This document shows, one piece after another, positions 25,040 to 33,758 of a DNA stretch of 64,000 nt. The notes beneath the pieces are model-generated. The model had not been told where the DNA came from, did not search any database, and worked only from the letters and a program-made list of their open reading frames with translations. Numbering within the stretch: position 1 is the stretch's first letter; the number at the start of each line of letters is the position of its first letter. This DNA comes from Streptomyces sp. NBC_01016 (GTDB lineage Bacteria > Actinomycetota > Actinomycetes > Streptomycetales > Streptomycetaceae). A program made the position numbers and the translations under genes. The stretch lies in NCBI RefSeq assembly GCF_026341035.1, contig NZ_JAPEOQ010000001.1, positions 124,001 to 188,000 on the forward strand. The letters run 5' to 3'.

Positions 25040-25843
25040 GTGGGAGCAGTGCGGCTGTACGCGACCGTCGCCGCAGGAGGTTTCCGCAGATACGCCACCT
25101 ACCGCGGGGCGACCCTCGCCGGGGTCTTCACGAACACCGTGTTCGGCCTGATCATCGCCTGCACCTATATCGCGCTGTGGGACGAGCGGCCGCATCTCGG
25201 CGGGTACGACCAGGCGCAGGCGCTGACGTTCGTGTGGGTCGGGCAGGCGATGTTCGCGGTGATGGTGCTGCAGATCGGTGGCGGTTTCGAGACCGATCTG
25301 ATGGAGCGGATCCGCAGCGGGGACATCGCGGTCGATCTGTACCGGCCGGTGGATCTGCAGTGCTGGTGGCTGGCGCAGGATCTCGGCCGGGCGGCCTTTC
25401 AGTTCCTGGGGCGCGGTGTGGTGCCGATGGCGGTGGGGTCGCTGATCTTCGAACTCGCGCTTCCCGCCGACCTGTTGAGGTGGGTGGCGTTTCTGTTGAC
25501 GCTGCTCGGCGGGGCGTCGGTGAGTTTCGCGATCCGCTATCTGGTGGCGCTGTCGGCGTTTTGGCTGATGGACGGCAGCGGGATCGTGCAGATGTCGGGG
25601 CTCGTGTCGACGTTCCTGTCGGGGATGCTGCTGCCGCTGAACGTGTTCCCGGGGGCCTTCGGCGAGTTCGCCCGCGCGCTGCCGTGGTCGGCGCTGCTCC
25701 AGGTGCCGGCGGATGTGCTGCTCGGTGAGCGGAGTGTGGGCGGCGCGCTGCTGTTCCAGGTGGTGTGGGCGGTGGTGCTGCTCGGTGCCGGGCGGCTGCT
25801 GCAGTCCGCCGCGACGCGGAGGGTGGTGGTGCAGGGTGGCTGA
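25040..25843 (+). CDS. ABC-2 family exporter permease, subunit 1
   Basis: A 267-residue protein with six predicted membrane segments, of the PF06182-type ABC-2 permeases. Typical segments are MERIRSGDIAVDLYRPVDLQ and MSGLVSTFLSGMLLPLNVFP. Starts at GTG. Its 3' end overlaps the next permease start by 8 nt. The three-gene set (two permeases and an ATPase) is a complete exporter; the cargo is unknown. It is divergent from the PBP gene with about 150 bp between. Confidence 0.86.
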   Translation: MGAVRLYATVAAGGFRRYATYRGATLAGVFTNTVFGLIIACTYIALWDERPHLGGYDQAQALTFVWVGQAMFAVMVLQIGGGFETDLMERIRSGDIAVDLYRPVDLQCWWLAQDLGRAAFQFLGRGVVPMAVGSLIFELALPADLLRWVAFLLTLLGGASVSFAIRYLVALSAFWLMDGSGIVQMSGLVSTFLSGMLLPLNVFPGAFGEFARALPWSALLQVPADVLLGERSVGGALLFQVVWAVVLLGAGRLLQSAATRRVVVQGG

Positions 25844-26660
25844 GCGGGGCACGGTCCTTGCCGAGTCGGCGCGGACGTACCGGCTGGTGGGCGGGATGTG
25901 GATCCGGTCCACGATGACGTATCGGGCGTCGTTCCTGATGACGGTCTTCGGGAACTTCGCGGTGACAGGGCTGGAGTTCGTCGGGATCCTGCTGATGTTC
26001 TCGCAGGTGGATCGGCTCGGTGGGTACGGGCTGTCCGAGATCGCCTTTCTGTACGGGGCGGCGGGCACGTCCTTCGGCCTGGCGGATCTGGCGTTCGGGT
26101 CGGTGGGGCGGCTCGGGCAGCGGGTGCGGGACGGCACGCTCGATACGTTCCTGGTGCGGCCCGCGCCGGTGCTCGCGCAGGTGGCGGCGGACCGGTTCGC
26201 GCTGCGCAGGCTGGGGCGGGTCACGCAGGGCGTGGCGGTCCTCGTCTATGGCCTGACCGTGATCGACGTGGCGTGGACGCCGCTGAAGGTGCTGCTCGTC
26301 CCGGTCCTGGTGGTCAGCGGCGGCGCCATCTTCACGGCCGTGTTCATCGCGGGCGCGGCCTTCCAGATCGTCGCGCAGGACGCCTCCGAGGTGCAGAACG
26401 CGGCGACGTTCGGCGGCAACGCCATGCTCAGCTATCCGCCGACCGTGTTCGGCGACACGCTGCTGCGCGGCGTCACGTTCGTGCTGCCGCTCGCCTTCGT
26501 GAACTGGCTGCCCGGCCTCTACATCCTGGGCCGCCCCTATCCGCTCGACCTGCCGCGGTGGGTGGCGTTCGCGCCGCCGCTGGTGGCGGCCGTCTGTCTG
26601 GCCCTCGCGCTGTCCGCCTGGCGGGCGGCGCTTCGTACGTATCGCAGCACGGGGAGTTGA
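25836..26660 (+). CDS. ABC-2 family exporter permease, subunit 2
   Basis: A 274-residue paralogue of subunit 1 with six membrane segments (RVRDGTLDTFLVRPAPVLAQ; GNAMLSYPPTVFGDTLLRGV). The GTG start at 25836 overlaps the previous gene by 8 nt and the stop shares one base with the ATPase start (TGATG), indicating translational coupling. It likely forms a heterodimeric channel with subunit 1. Confidence 0.86.
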   Translation: MAERGTVLAESARTYRLVGGMWIRSTMTYRASFLMTVFGNFAVTGLEFVGILLMFSQVDRLGGYGLSEIAFLYGAAGTSFGLADLAFGSVGRLGQRVRDGTLDTFLVRPAPVLAQVAADRFALRRLGRVTQGVAVLVYGLTVIDVAWTPLKVLLVPVLVVSGGAIFTAVFIAGAAFQIVAQDASEVQNAATFGGNAMLSYPPTVFGDTLLRGVTFVLPLAFVNWLPGLYILGRPYPLDLPRWVAFAPPLVAAVCLALALSAWRAALRTYRSTGS

Positions 26661-27655
26661 TGGTGGAAAGGGGCCCCATGGGAGACGAGTTCATCCGGCT
26701 AGACGAGGTCGAGAAGGTCTTCGACGTACGCCGCAAGACGGGCTTCATGCGGCGGGAGCGGCGCGAGGTGCGGGCCGTGGACTCGCTGAGCTTCACGGTG
26801 CGGCGCGGCGAGATGGTCGGCTACATCGGGCCGAACGGCGCGGGCAAGTCGACGACGATCAAGATGCTGACGGGGATCCTCACGCCGAGCGGGGGCCGGC
26901 TCCGGGTCGCCGGCATCGACCCCTCACGCGAACGGTCCCGCCTCGCGCACCGCATGGGCGTGGTCTTCGGCCAGCGGACGACGCTGTGGTGGGATCTGCC
27001 GCTGATCGACTCGTATCGCCTGATGCGCCGCATGTACCGGATCGAGGACGGCCGCTACGAGGAGAACCTGGCGCGCCTCGTCGAACTCCTGGAACTGGGC
27101 GACCTGTTGGACGCGCCCGTACGACAGCTCTCGCTCGGCCAGCGGATGCGGGGCGACATCGCGGCGGCGCTGCTGCACGACCCCGAGGTGCTGTACCTGG
27201 ACGAGCCGACGATCGGCCTCGACGTCGTGTCGAAGGTCAAAGTACGCGGATTCCTCCGGGACTTGAACGCCGACCGCGGCACGACGGTACTGCTCACGAC
27301 ACACGACCTCACCGACATCGAGCAGCTGTGCCGCCGCGTGATGGTCATCGACCACGGAAAGCTCATGTACGACGGTGAGCTGGAGGGCCTGCACGCGACG
27401 GGCGGCGCGGCGGCGGAGCGGACGCTCGTGGTCGATCTGGAACGTGAACTGCCGCCGCTGGAGGTCGAGTTCGCGCGGGTGGTGAAGGTGGAGGGGGCGC
27501 GGCAGTGGCTGGCGTTCCCGGCCGGGCAGTCGGCGGCGCCGCTCGTGGCGCGGATCGCCGAGCGGTATCCGATGGTCGACCTGTCGGTGCGCGAGCCGGA
27601 CATCGAGGCGGTCATCGCGCGAATGTACGCGAGGGGCACGTCCGTGGCGCCCTGA
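26660..27655 (+). CDS. ABC exporter ATP-binding subunit
   Basis: A 331-residue ATPase with Walker A GPNGAGKSTT, a Q-loop in FGQRTTLWWDLP, the signature LSLGQRMRGDIAAALLHDP, Walker B EVLYLDEPTIGLD and H-loop TTHDL. A C-terminal ~80-residue extension follows, as in DrrA/NodI-like exporters. The ATG at 26660 overlaps the permease stop; ATG at 26678 with GGAAAGGGG just upstream is an alternative. It powers the exporter of the two preceding genes. Confidence 0.9.
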   Translation: MVERGPMGDEFIRLDEVEKVFDVRRKTGFMRRERREVRAVDSLSFTVRRGEMVGYIGPNGAGKSTTIKMLTGILTPSGGRLRVAGIDPSRERSRLAHRMGVVFGQRTTLWWDLPLIDSYRLMRRMYRIEDGRYEENLARLVELLELGDLLDAPVRQLSLGQRMRGDIAAALLHDPEVLYLDEPTIGLDVVSKVKVRGFLRDLNADRGTTVLLTTHDLTDIEQLCRRVMVIDHGKLMYDGELEGLHATGGAAAERTLVVDLERELPPLEVEFARVVKVEGARQWLAFPAGQSAAPLVARIAERYPMVDLSVREPDIEAVIARMYARGTSVAP

Positions 27656-27674
27656 CATACGTACGCTGACCCCT

Positions 27675-28415
27675 ATGACGGACGAATCCGGCCGACCGAG
27701 GCCCTCCGCTGACACCCCCGAACTACGCGCGTCCGACGCCGACCGCGAGCTCGTCGCCGAGCGGTTGCGGGACGCGCTCGCGGAGGGGCGGCTCGACATG
27801 GAGGAGTTCGGCGAGCGGCTCGACGCGACGTATCAGGCGCGTACGTACGGGGAGTTGGCGCCGCTGACGAAGGACCTGCCGGTCGGGGCGGGCGCTTCGG
27901 GGGCCGTGAGTTTCGTGAAGGAGCCGCTGCCGGAGGGGGCCGTCGACTGGGCTTCGCGGATCCGGGGCGAGGCGAGTTCCACGTGGGGCGTCGGGGTCAT
28001 GTCCGGGTTCCAGCGCAAGGGGCGGTGGACGGCGCCGCGGCGGTTCAACTGTTTCGCGTTCTGGGGCGGCGGCGAGATCGATCTGCGCGAGGCGGACTTC
28101 GAGGCGCGCGAGGTCGTGATCAACTGCGTGGCGGTCATGGGCGGGATGAACGTGGTCGTGCCGCCGGGCGTGGAGGTCGTGGTGCGTGGCATCGGCATCA
28201 TGGGCGGCTTCGACCACAGCGAGGAGGGTGTGCCGGGGGACGCGGGCGCGCCGCGCGTGGTGGTCACCGGGTTCGCTTTCTGGGGCGGCGTCGGCGTGGA
28301 ACGCAAGGTCACCCGCGCGGAACGCCAACGCCTCAAGGCGGCGCGGCGGCAGGAGAGGTTGGACCAGCGGTCGGAGCGGCGGCGGCTCGACCGGGGGCCG
28401 GACGACACGCCTTGA
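27675..28415 (+). CDS. DUF1707 protein with LiaF-like C-terminal domain
   Basis: A 246-residue soluble protein. It starts with the DUF1707 helix-loop (LRASDADRELVAERLRDALAEGRL) and EFGERLDATYQARTYGEL. It continues with a beta-rich LiaF/YvqF-type region (NCFAFWGGGEIDLREADFEA; NCVAVMGGMNVVVPPGVEV) and a basic C-terminal helix. Such proteins are commonly linked to membrane-stress responses; a direct role is not known. It is 19 bp from the ABC ATPase and may be cotranscribed. Confidence 0.82.
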   Translation: MTDESGRPRPSADTPELRASDADRELVAERLRDALAEGRLDMEEFGERLDATYQARTYGELAPLTKDLPVGAGASGAVSFVKEPLPEGAVDWASRIRGEASSTWGVGVMSGFQRKGRWTAPRRFNCFAFWGGGEIDLREADFEAREVVINCVAVMGGMNVVVPPGVEVVVRGIGIMGGFDHSEEGVPGDAGAPRVVVTGFAFWGGVGVERKVTRAERQRLKAARRQERLDQRSERRRLDRGPDDTP

Positions 28416-28430
28416 CGTTCCGCCGCCCTC

Positions 28431-28516
28431 GGGGCTCTGCCCCGGACCCCGCTCCTCAATCGCCGGAGGGGCTCTATTTGGCCCCGCCGGCGCTTGAGGC
28501 GTCGGGGCGGAGCCCC
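28431..28516. repeat. Dispersed GGGGCTCTGCCCC intergenic palindrome, double copy
   Basis: 28431-28474 carries GGGGCTCTGCCCCGGACCCC followed by a CTCCTCAATCGCCGG segment. An inverted relative (GCCCCGCCGG...GGGGCGGAGCCCC) occupies 28481-28516. Together they make a long hairpin between the convergent DUF1707 and rdgB genes. Four related copies occur in this window, at 35386, 42341, 50628 and 58297. Confidence 0.8.
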
Positions 28517-28526
28517 TAGGGGTGGC

Positions 28527-29132
28527 TCAGCCCAGGAGTTCCCGGACCACCGGGACCAGTGCCCGGAACGCCTTTCCCCGGTGGGAGATCGCGTTCTTCT
28601 CGTCGGCCGTCAGTTCGGCGCACGTGCGGGTGTCACCCTCGACCTGGAGGATCGGGTCGTAGCCGAAGCCGCCCGACCCCGCAGGGGCGTGCCGCAGCAC
28701 ACCCCGCAACTGCCCCTCGACCACCCGCTCCGTACCGTCCGGCAGGGCAAGCGCCGCCGCACAGGCGAAGTGGGCCGTACGGTGACGGTCCTCGTCGATG
28801 TCGCCGAGCTGCGCCAGCAACAGATCCAGGTTCGCCTGGTCGTCACCGTGCTTGCCGGCCCACCGCGCCGAGAAGATCCCGGGAGCACCGCCCAGGACAT
28901 CGACGCAGAGGCCGGAGTCGTCGGCGACGGCGGGCAGCCCGGTGGCCCGGGCGAGGGCATGGGCCTTGAGAAGGGCGTTCTCGGCGAACGTCACGCCGGT
29001 CTCACGGACGTCCGGGACCTCGGGATACGCGTCGGCGCCGACCAGCTCGTGGGGCAGTCCGGCGTCGGCGAGGATGGAGCGGAGCTCGACGATCTTGCCG
29101 TTGTTACGGGTGGCGAGGATGAGGCGGGTCAT
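28527..29132 (-). CDS. rdgB: Non-canonical purine NTP pyrophosphatase (RdgB/HAM1)
   Basis: A 201-residue protein. The N-terminal LILATRNNGKIVELRSIL, the catalytic VADDSGLCVDVLGGAPGIFSARW (two segments) and the late SHRGKA motif are all intact. It hydrolyses dITP and XTP to monophosphates, keeping deaminated purines out of DNA. The ATG at 29132 is preceded by GGAGG unusually close; an in-frame upstream GTG cannot be excluded. It sits near rph, a common bacterial pairing. Confidence 0.92.
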   Translation of the reverse strand: MTRLILATRNNGKIVELRSILADAGLPHELVGADAYPEVPDVRETGVTFAENALLKAHALARATGLPAVADDSGLCVDVLGGAPGIFSARWAGKHGDDQANLDLLLAQLGDIDEDRHRTAHFACAAALALPDGTERVVEGQLRGVLRHAPAGSGGFGYDPILQVEGDTRTCAELTADEKNAISHRGKAFRALVPVVRELLG

Positions 29133-29179
29133 GCCTCCAGTATCCAGCCCCTGGCCGGCCACCCGCACGCCCCGTTACG

Positions 29180-29572
29180 TCACGACGAGGTGCAGACCTT
29201 GGTCAGCTCGCCCGCGGAGTCGGTGACCGGGGTGACGTCCGGCGCCTCGTCGCCGTTCTTGATCGACGTACGGACGTTGCCCACCGCCTTGTTGAGGTCG
29301 TCGACGGCCTTCGAGACATCCGCGTTGTCGGTCTTGTCGCCGATGTCGTCGAGGTTCTTGTCGATCTTGTCGAGGGACTCGCCGGCCTGCGTCGGGTCGT
29401 TGGACGCGTTCTCCACGGCCTGCTGCAGGTCGGTCACGCTGTCGGCGATGGAGTCGGCGGTGCGGGCACAGTCGAGTGCCTTGTCGACGGCCGAGCAGCC
29501 GACGGTGGCCGGAATCGCGACGAGTGCCGCGGTGGCGGCCAGTATGGCGAGACGTCGGTGGCGCGCGGGCAT
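29180..29572 (-). CDS. Putative small lipoprotein
   Basis: A 130-residue protein with a basic N-terminus, a hydrophobic stretch and lipobox-like ATVGC (lipid Cys at residue 26). The mature part is helical, rich in Asp/Lys, with regular spacing (VTDLQQAVENASNDPTQAGE). No family was recognised. ATG at 29572 is supported by GGGGGAGGA upstream. It is located between rdgB and rph on the same strand. Confidence 0.75.
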   Translation of the reverse strand: MPARHRRLAILAATAALVAIPATVGCSAVDKALDCARTADSIADSVTDLQQAVENASNDPTQAGESLDKIDKNLDDIGDKTDNADVSKAVDDLNKAVGNVRTSIKNGDEAPDVTPVTDSAGELTKVCTSS

Positions 29573-29738
29573 GGAAGGGTCCTCCCCCTGAAGTACGGAC
29601 GGCTGGACGGCAGTTGGCGTCGTACGCCGTCCACCCACCCGTAGTGACGCAGTCGATGGCTGTGCGGTTGCTGTGCCCGGCCACCCTACTTGGGGAGTTC
29701 TTTACCTGGTCGAGGAGCCAGGCGGCGACCCGACCGCC

Positions 29739-30473
29739 CTAGGAGAGGGTCTCCTCCAGCGCCTTGCGCTGGATCGCCGCGAGCTCGTCGCAGCCCCCAA
29801 CGGCCAGGTCCAGAAGCGCGTTGAGCTCGTCGCGCGCGAAGGGCTCGGCCTCGGCGGTGCCCTGGATCTCGACGAAGCGGCCGTCGCCGGTGCAGACGAC
29901 GTTCATGTCGGTGTCGGCGCGCACATCCTCCTCGTACGGGAGGTCGAGCATGGGGACGCCGTCGATGATGCCGACGGAGACGGCGCTCACCGTGCCGGTC
30001 AGCGGCTTGCGGTCGGCCTTGACGAGCTTCTTGCCCTGGGCCCAGGAGATGGCGTCGGCGAGCGCCACGTACGCGCCGGTGATGGCGGCCGTGCGGGTGC
30101 CGCCGTCGGCCTGGAGGACGTCGCAGTCGAGGACGATCGTGTTCTCGCCGAGGGCCTTGTAGTCGATGACGGCGCGCAGCGAGCGGCCGATCAGGCGGCT
30201 GATCTCGTGCGTACGCCCGCCGATCTTGCCGCGGACGGCCTCGCGGTCGCCGCGGGTGTTCGTGGAGCGCGGGAGCATCGAGTACTCGGCGGTGACCCAG
30301 CCCTCTCCGCTGCCCTTGCGCCAGCGCGGGACGCCCTCGGTGAAGGAGGCGGTGCAGAAGACCTTGGTGTCTCCGAAGGAGACGAGGACGGAGCCTTCGG
30401 CGTGCTTGCTCCAGCCGCGTTCGATGGTGATCGGGCGGAGCTGTTCGGGGGTGCGGCCGTCGATGCGAGACAT
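29739..30473 (-). CDS. rph: Ribonuclease PH
   Basis: A 244-residue phosphorolytic exoribonuclease. It opens [18 protein letters not shown] and has [28 protein letters not shown] and the phosphate-binding [20 protein letters not shown] region. It trims tRNA 3' ends using phosphate. Full length. Close by on the same strand are the lipoprotein gene and rdgB, consistent with the common rph-rdgB association. Confidence 0.95.
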   Translation of the reverse strand: MSRIDGRTPEQLRPITIERGWSKHAEGSVLVSFGDTKVFCTASFTEGVPRWRKGSGEGWVTAEYSMLPRSTNTRGDREAVRGKIGGRTHEISRLIGRSLRAVIDYKALGENTIVLDCDVLQADGGTRTAAITGAYVALADAISWAQGKKLVKADRKPLTGTVSAVSVGIIDGVPMLDLPYEEDVRADTDMNVVCTGDGRFVEIQGTAEAEPFARDELNALLDLAVGGCDELAAIQRKALEETLS

Positions 30474-30497
30474 AGGGAGGAGCGTATCGGGTGCACC

Positions 30498-30532
30498 GAA
30501 GGCCCCACCCCTTGCGTGGGGGTGGGGCCTTC
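30498..30532. terminator. Terminator of nagF
   Basis: A 14-bp perfect stem (GAAGGCCCCACCCC / GGGGTGGGGCCTTC) with a 7-nt loop, between the nagF stop (30559, minus) and the rph start (30473, minus). It separates the PTS gene from rph. Confidence 0.8.
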
Positions 30533-30558
30533 GCGCGTGTGACCTCAGTGGGTCGGGG

Positions 30559-30792
30559 TCACATCATGTCTTCGATGTCGGCGGCGATGGGGTCCGCGTC
30601 GGTGCCGATGACGACCTGGATCGCGGTGCCCATCTTGACGACGCCGTGGGCGCCGGCGGCCTTGAGCGCGGCCTCGTCGACCAGCTCCGGGTTGACGACC
30701 TCGGTACGCAGGCGGGTGATGCAGCCCTCGACCTCTTCGATGTTGTCGAGTCCGCCGAGGCCGGCGACGATCTTCTCAGCCTTCGTGGCCAT
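30559..30792 (-). CDS. nagF: GlcNAc PTS EIIB subunit
   Basis: A 77-residue EIIB domain of the glucose family with phosphocysteine C24 (EGCITRLR) and a [17 protein letters not shown] motif. It passes phosphate from EIIA (Crr) to incoming sugar held by the EIIC partners. It is divergent from nagE1. The layout nagF / nagE1 / nagE2 is that of S. coelicolor, where these proteins import N-acetylglucosamine. A DasR box lies in the shared promoter region. Confidence 0.93.
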   Translation of the reverse strand: MATKAEKIVAGLGGLDNIEEVEGCITRLRTEVVNPELVDEAALKAAGAHGVVKMGTAIQVVIGTDADPIAADIEDMM

Positions 30793-30926
30793 TTCGTTCT
30801 CCCTGTGTTCTCCGGGCCCGCCTATGGGCCGCTTTGTCACGGTAACCCACGGTTGGCCCATCTTCGCGGGCGGTAACCCCACCCGTGACGAAAGATGACG
30901 ATCACGGACCGACCCGTGTCCCCACA

Positions 30927-30942
30927 ACTGGTCTACACCAGT
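30927..30942. promoter_or_regulatory. DasR-responsive element (dre) between nagF and nagE1
   Basis: ACTGGTCTACACCAGT matches the dre consensus A(C/G)TGGTCTAGACCA(C/G)T with one difference. It lies 134 bp upstream of nagF and 52 bp upstream of nagE1. DasR (GntR family) represses here and is released by GlcN-6-P. Confidence 0.9.
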
Positions 30943-30994
30943 AGTCAGAGTATCCGACGCCCGCCAACCGTGGCTTGTTCCGGGAGGACGCCCC

Positions 30995-32278
30995 ATGAGC
31001 GCCAACGCGGCCGCCGCACCACGACCGAGCCCCTGGAGCAACTTCTTCCAGGGGCTCCAGAAGATGGGGCGCAGCCTTCAACTGCCCATCGCCGTGCTGC
31101 CGGCGGCGGGCATCGTCAACCGGCTCGGCCAGCCCGATGTCTTCGGCGACGACGGTCTCGGCTGGACCAATGTCGCCAAGGTCTTCTCGGGCGCGGGCGG
31201 CGCGCTGCTCGACGCCGACCTCGGTCTGCCGCTGCTCTTCTGCATCGGCGTCGCGATCGGCATGGCCAAGAAGGCGGACGGTTCGACGGCTCTGGCGGCG
31301 GTGGCGGGTTTCCTCGTCTACCGGGGCGTGCTGCACCAGTTCCCGATCGACTGCCCGGGCGGGTCGAAGACGGTCGCGACGGGCTGTCTGGCGGACGGGG
31401 CGGTGACCGCCGCGACGTTCCAGAACCCCGGGGTGTTCGGCGGCATCATCATGGGCTTCCTGGCCTCGTTCTTCTGGGTCCGCTACCACCGCACCAAGCT
31501 GGTCTCCTGGCTCGGCTTCTTCAACGGCCGCCGGCTCGTCCCGATCATCATGGCCTTCGTCGGCATCGTCTTCGCGGCGCTGTGCCTGTGGATCTGGCCC
31601 GCGATCGGTGACGCGTTGGAGAGCTTCTCGAACTGGCTGGAGAGCCTGGGCGCCGTCGGATCCGGCATCTTCGGTGTCGCCAACCGCGCGCTGCTCGTGA
31701 TCGGCCTGCACCAGTTCCTCAACGTGCCGCTGTGGTTCCAGTTCGGCTCGTACACGAAGCCCGACGGCACGACCGTGCACGGCGACATCAACATGTTCCT
31801 GAGCGGCGACCCGACCGCGGGCATCTACCAGACGGGCTTCTTCCCGATCATGATGTTCGCCCTCCCGGCAGCCTGTCTCGCGATCGTGCACTGCGCGCGG
31901 CCCGAGCGGCGCAAGATGGTCGGCGGCATGATGCTGTCGCTCGCGCTGACCTCGTTCGTCACCGGTATCACCGAGCCGATCGAGTACTCCTTCGTCTTCA
32001 TCGCGCCGGCGCTGTACGCGGTGCACGCGGTGCTGACCGGTGTCTCGATGGCGGTGACCTGGGCGCTCGGCGTCAAGGACGGCTTCAGTTTCTCCGCGGG
32101 TCTGATCGACTACCTGATCAACTGGAACCTGGCCACCAAGCCATGGATGATCATTCCGATCGGCCTCGCCTTCGCCGTCCTCTATTACGTGATCTTCCGT
32201 TTCGCGATCACGAAGTGGGACATCAAGACACCGGGTCGTGAGCCCGAGGAAGAAGTCGAGGACATCACCAAGGCATAA
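30995..32278 (+). CDS. nagE1: GlcNAc PTS EIIC permease 1
   Basis: A 427-residue PTS EIIC of the glucose family, with FQGLQKMGRSLQLPIAVLPA at the start, ten or so membrane segments, the sugar-site GITEPIEYSFVFIAP motif and an acidic C-terminal tail (EPEEEVEDITKA) shared with nagE2. It lacks fused EIIB/EIIA domains, so it needs NagF and Crr. The ATG follows GGGAGGACG. It ends with a strong terminator. Confidence 0.92.
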   Translation: MSANAAAAPRPSPWSNFFQGLQKMGRSLQLPIAVLPAAGIVNRLGQPDVFGDDGLGWTNVAKVFSGAGGALLDADLGLPLLFCIGVAIGMAKKADGSTALAAVAGFLVYRGVLHQFPIDCPGGSKTVATGCLADGAVTAATFQNPGVFGGIIMGFLASFFWVRYHRTKLVSWLGFFNGRRLVPIIMAFVGIVFAALCLWIWPAIGDALESFSNWLESLGAVGSGIFGVANRALLVIGLHQFLNVPLWFQFGSYTKPDGTTVHGDINMFLSGDPTAGIYQTGFFPIMMFALPAACLAIVHCARPERRKMVGGMMLSLALTSFVTGITEPIEYSFVFIAPALYAVHAVLTGVSMAVTWALGVKDGFSFSAGLIDYLINWNLATKPWMIIPIGLAFAVLYYVIFRFAITKWDIKTPGREPEEEVEDITKA

Positions 32279-32300
32279 CGCTTTTCGGCTCCTTCGCGAT

Positions 32301-32330
32301 GGGCCCCCGGACCACTCGGTCCGGGGGCCC
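32301..32330 (+). terminator. Terminator of nagE1
   Basis: A perfect 13-bp GC-rich stem (GGGCCCCCGGACC / GGTCCGGGGGCCC) with a 4-nt loop, 22 bp after the nagE1 stop. It makes nagE2 a separate transcription unit with its own dre sites. Confidence 0.9.
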
Positions 32331-32378
32331 ATTGCCGTGGGAATCAAGGGTTCCTTATCCCACCTTCACCGTGCTACA

Positions 32379-32411
32379 ACAGGTCTACACCACTGAGTGG
32401 TGTAGACCATC
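32379..32411. promoter_or_regulatory. Paired, inverted dre sites upstream of nagE2
   Basis: Two DasR boxes, ACAGGTCTACACCACT (32379-32394) and AGTGGTGTAGACCATC (32396-32411), sit head-to-head one base apart. Together they form a 13-bp perfect inverted repeat. They end 21 bp before the ATG of nagE2, so DasR bound here would block transcription directly. Confidence 0.88.
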
Positions 32412-32432
32412 TGCTTTTCATGGAGGAAGTTG

Positions 32433-33683
32433 ATGAGCACCGCCAGCGCTACGGCGGCCCCCGCAAAGAAGCGGGGTTCCGGCCTTTTCCAGGGCCTCCA
32501 AAAGGTGGGCCGCAGCCTGCAGTTGCCGATCGCGGTGCTTCCTGCCGCCGGCATCATGGTGCGGCTCGGCGCCGATGATGTCTTCGGCAAGGACGGTCTG
32601 GACTGGGGCACTGTCGCCACGGTCTTCGCCAACGCGGGTTCGGCGATCACCGACAACCTGCCCATCCTGTTCTGCATAGGCGTGGCCATCGGCTTCGCCA
32701 AGAAGTCCGATGGCTCGACGGCGCTCGCCGCGCTCGTCGGCTTCCTCGTCTACAGCAAGGTCCTCGAGGCCTTCCCGGTCAGCGAGGCCGTCGTCAAGAA
32801 GGGCGAGGACGTCGCCGCCGTCTACAACAACCCCGGTGTCCTCGGCGGCATCATCATGGGTCTGCTGGCGGCCATGTTCTGGCAGAAGTACCACCGCACC
32901 AAGCTGGTCGACTGGCTCGGCTTCTTCAACGGCCGCCGGCTCGTCCCGATCATCATGGCCTTCGTCGGCATCATCGTCGGTGTCTTCTTCGGCCTGATCT
33001 GGGAGCCCATCGGCGACGGCATCACCAGCTTCGCCGAGTGGATGACCGGCCTCGGCGCCGGTGGCGCGGGCCTGTTCGGCCTGATCAACCGTGGTCTGAT
33101 CCCGATCGGCATGCACCAGTTCGTCAACACGGTGGCCTGGTTCCAGCTCGGTGACTTCACGAAGCCCGACGGCTCCGTCGTGCACGGTGACATCACGCGC
33201 TTCCTCGCGGGCGACCCGTCGGCAGGCATGTACCAGGCCGGCTTCTTCCCGATCATGATGTTCGGCCTGCCGGCCGCCGCCATCGCCATCGCCCACTGCG
33301 CGCGGCCCGAACGCCGCAAGGCCGTGATGGGCATGATGGTCTCCCTCGCGCTGACCTCGTTCGTCACCGGTGTGACCGAGCCGATCGAGTTCACGTTCAT
33401 GTTCATCGCGCCGCTGCTGTACGTGCTGCACGCGGTCCTGACCGCCGTCTCCATGGCGATCACCTGGGGCCTCGGCGTCCACGCGGGCTTCAACTTCTCG
33501 GCGGGCTTCATCGACTACGCCCTGAACTGGAACCTCGCGACCAAGCCATGGCTGATCATCCCGATCGGCCTGGTCATGGCGGCCCTCTATTACGTGGTGT
33601 TCCGCTTCGCGATCATGAAGTTCAACCTCACCACTCCGGGCCGCGAGCCCGAGGAGGAGGTCGAGGACCTCACGAAGGCGTGA
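32433..33683 (+). CDS. nagE2: GlcNAc PTS EIIC permease 2
   Basis: A 416-residue EIIC closely similar to NagE1 (same KKRGSGLFQGLQKVGRSLQL start, GVTEPIEFTFMFIAP motif and EPEEEVEDLTKA tail). In S. coelicolor NagE2 is the main GlcNAc transporter. ATG at 32433 follows GGAGGAAG. The two permease genes look like a tandem duplication that has kept identical stretches of DNA. Confidence 0.92.
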   Translation: MSTASATAAPAKKRGSGLFQGLQKVGRSLQLPIAVLPAAGIMVRLGADDVFGKDGLDWGTVATVFANAGSAITDNLPILFCIGVAIGFAKKSDGSTALAALVGFLVYSKVLEAFPVSEAVVKKGEDVAAVYNNPGVLGGIIMGLLAAMFWQKYHRTKLVDWLGFFNGRRLVPIIMAFVGIIVGVFFGLIWEPIGDGITSFAEWMTGLGAGGAGLFGLINRGLIPIGMHQFVNTVAWFQLGDFTKPDGSVVHGDITRFLAGDPSAGMYQAGFFPIMMFGLPAAAIAIAHCARPERRKAVMGMMVSLALTSFVTGVTEPIEFTFMFIAPLLYVLHAVLTAVSMAITWGLGVHAGFNFSAGFIDYALNWNLATKPWLIIPIGLVMAALYYVVFRFAIMKFNLTTPGREPEEEVEDLTKA

Positions 33684-33708
33684 GCCCCTCCCCCGTGTGA
33701 CCGTACGA

Positions 33709-33750
33709 CGAGGAAGGCCCCGGAACCGTGTGGTTCCGGGGCCTTCCTCG
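33709..33750. terminator. Terminator between nagE2 and the MBL hydrolase gene
   Basis: A 19-bp perfect stem with a GTGT loop (33728-33731), extended by a further CGTACG pairing with a 3-nt bulge. It serves the convergent nagE2 and MBL genes. Confidence 0.88.
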
Positions 33751-33758
33751 TACGGCTC

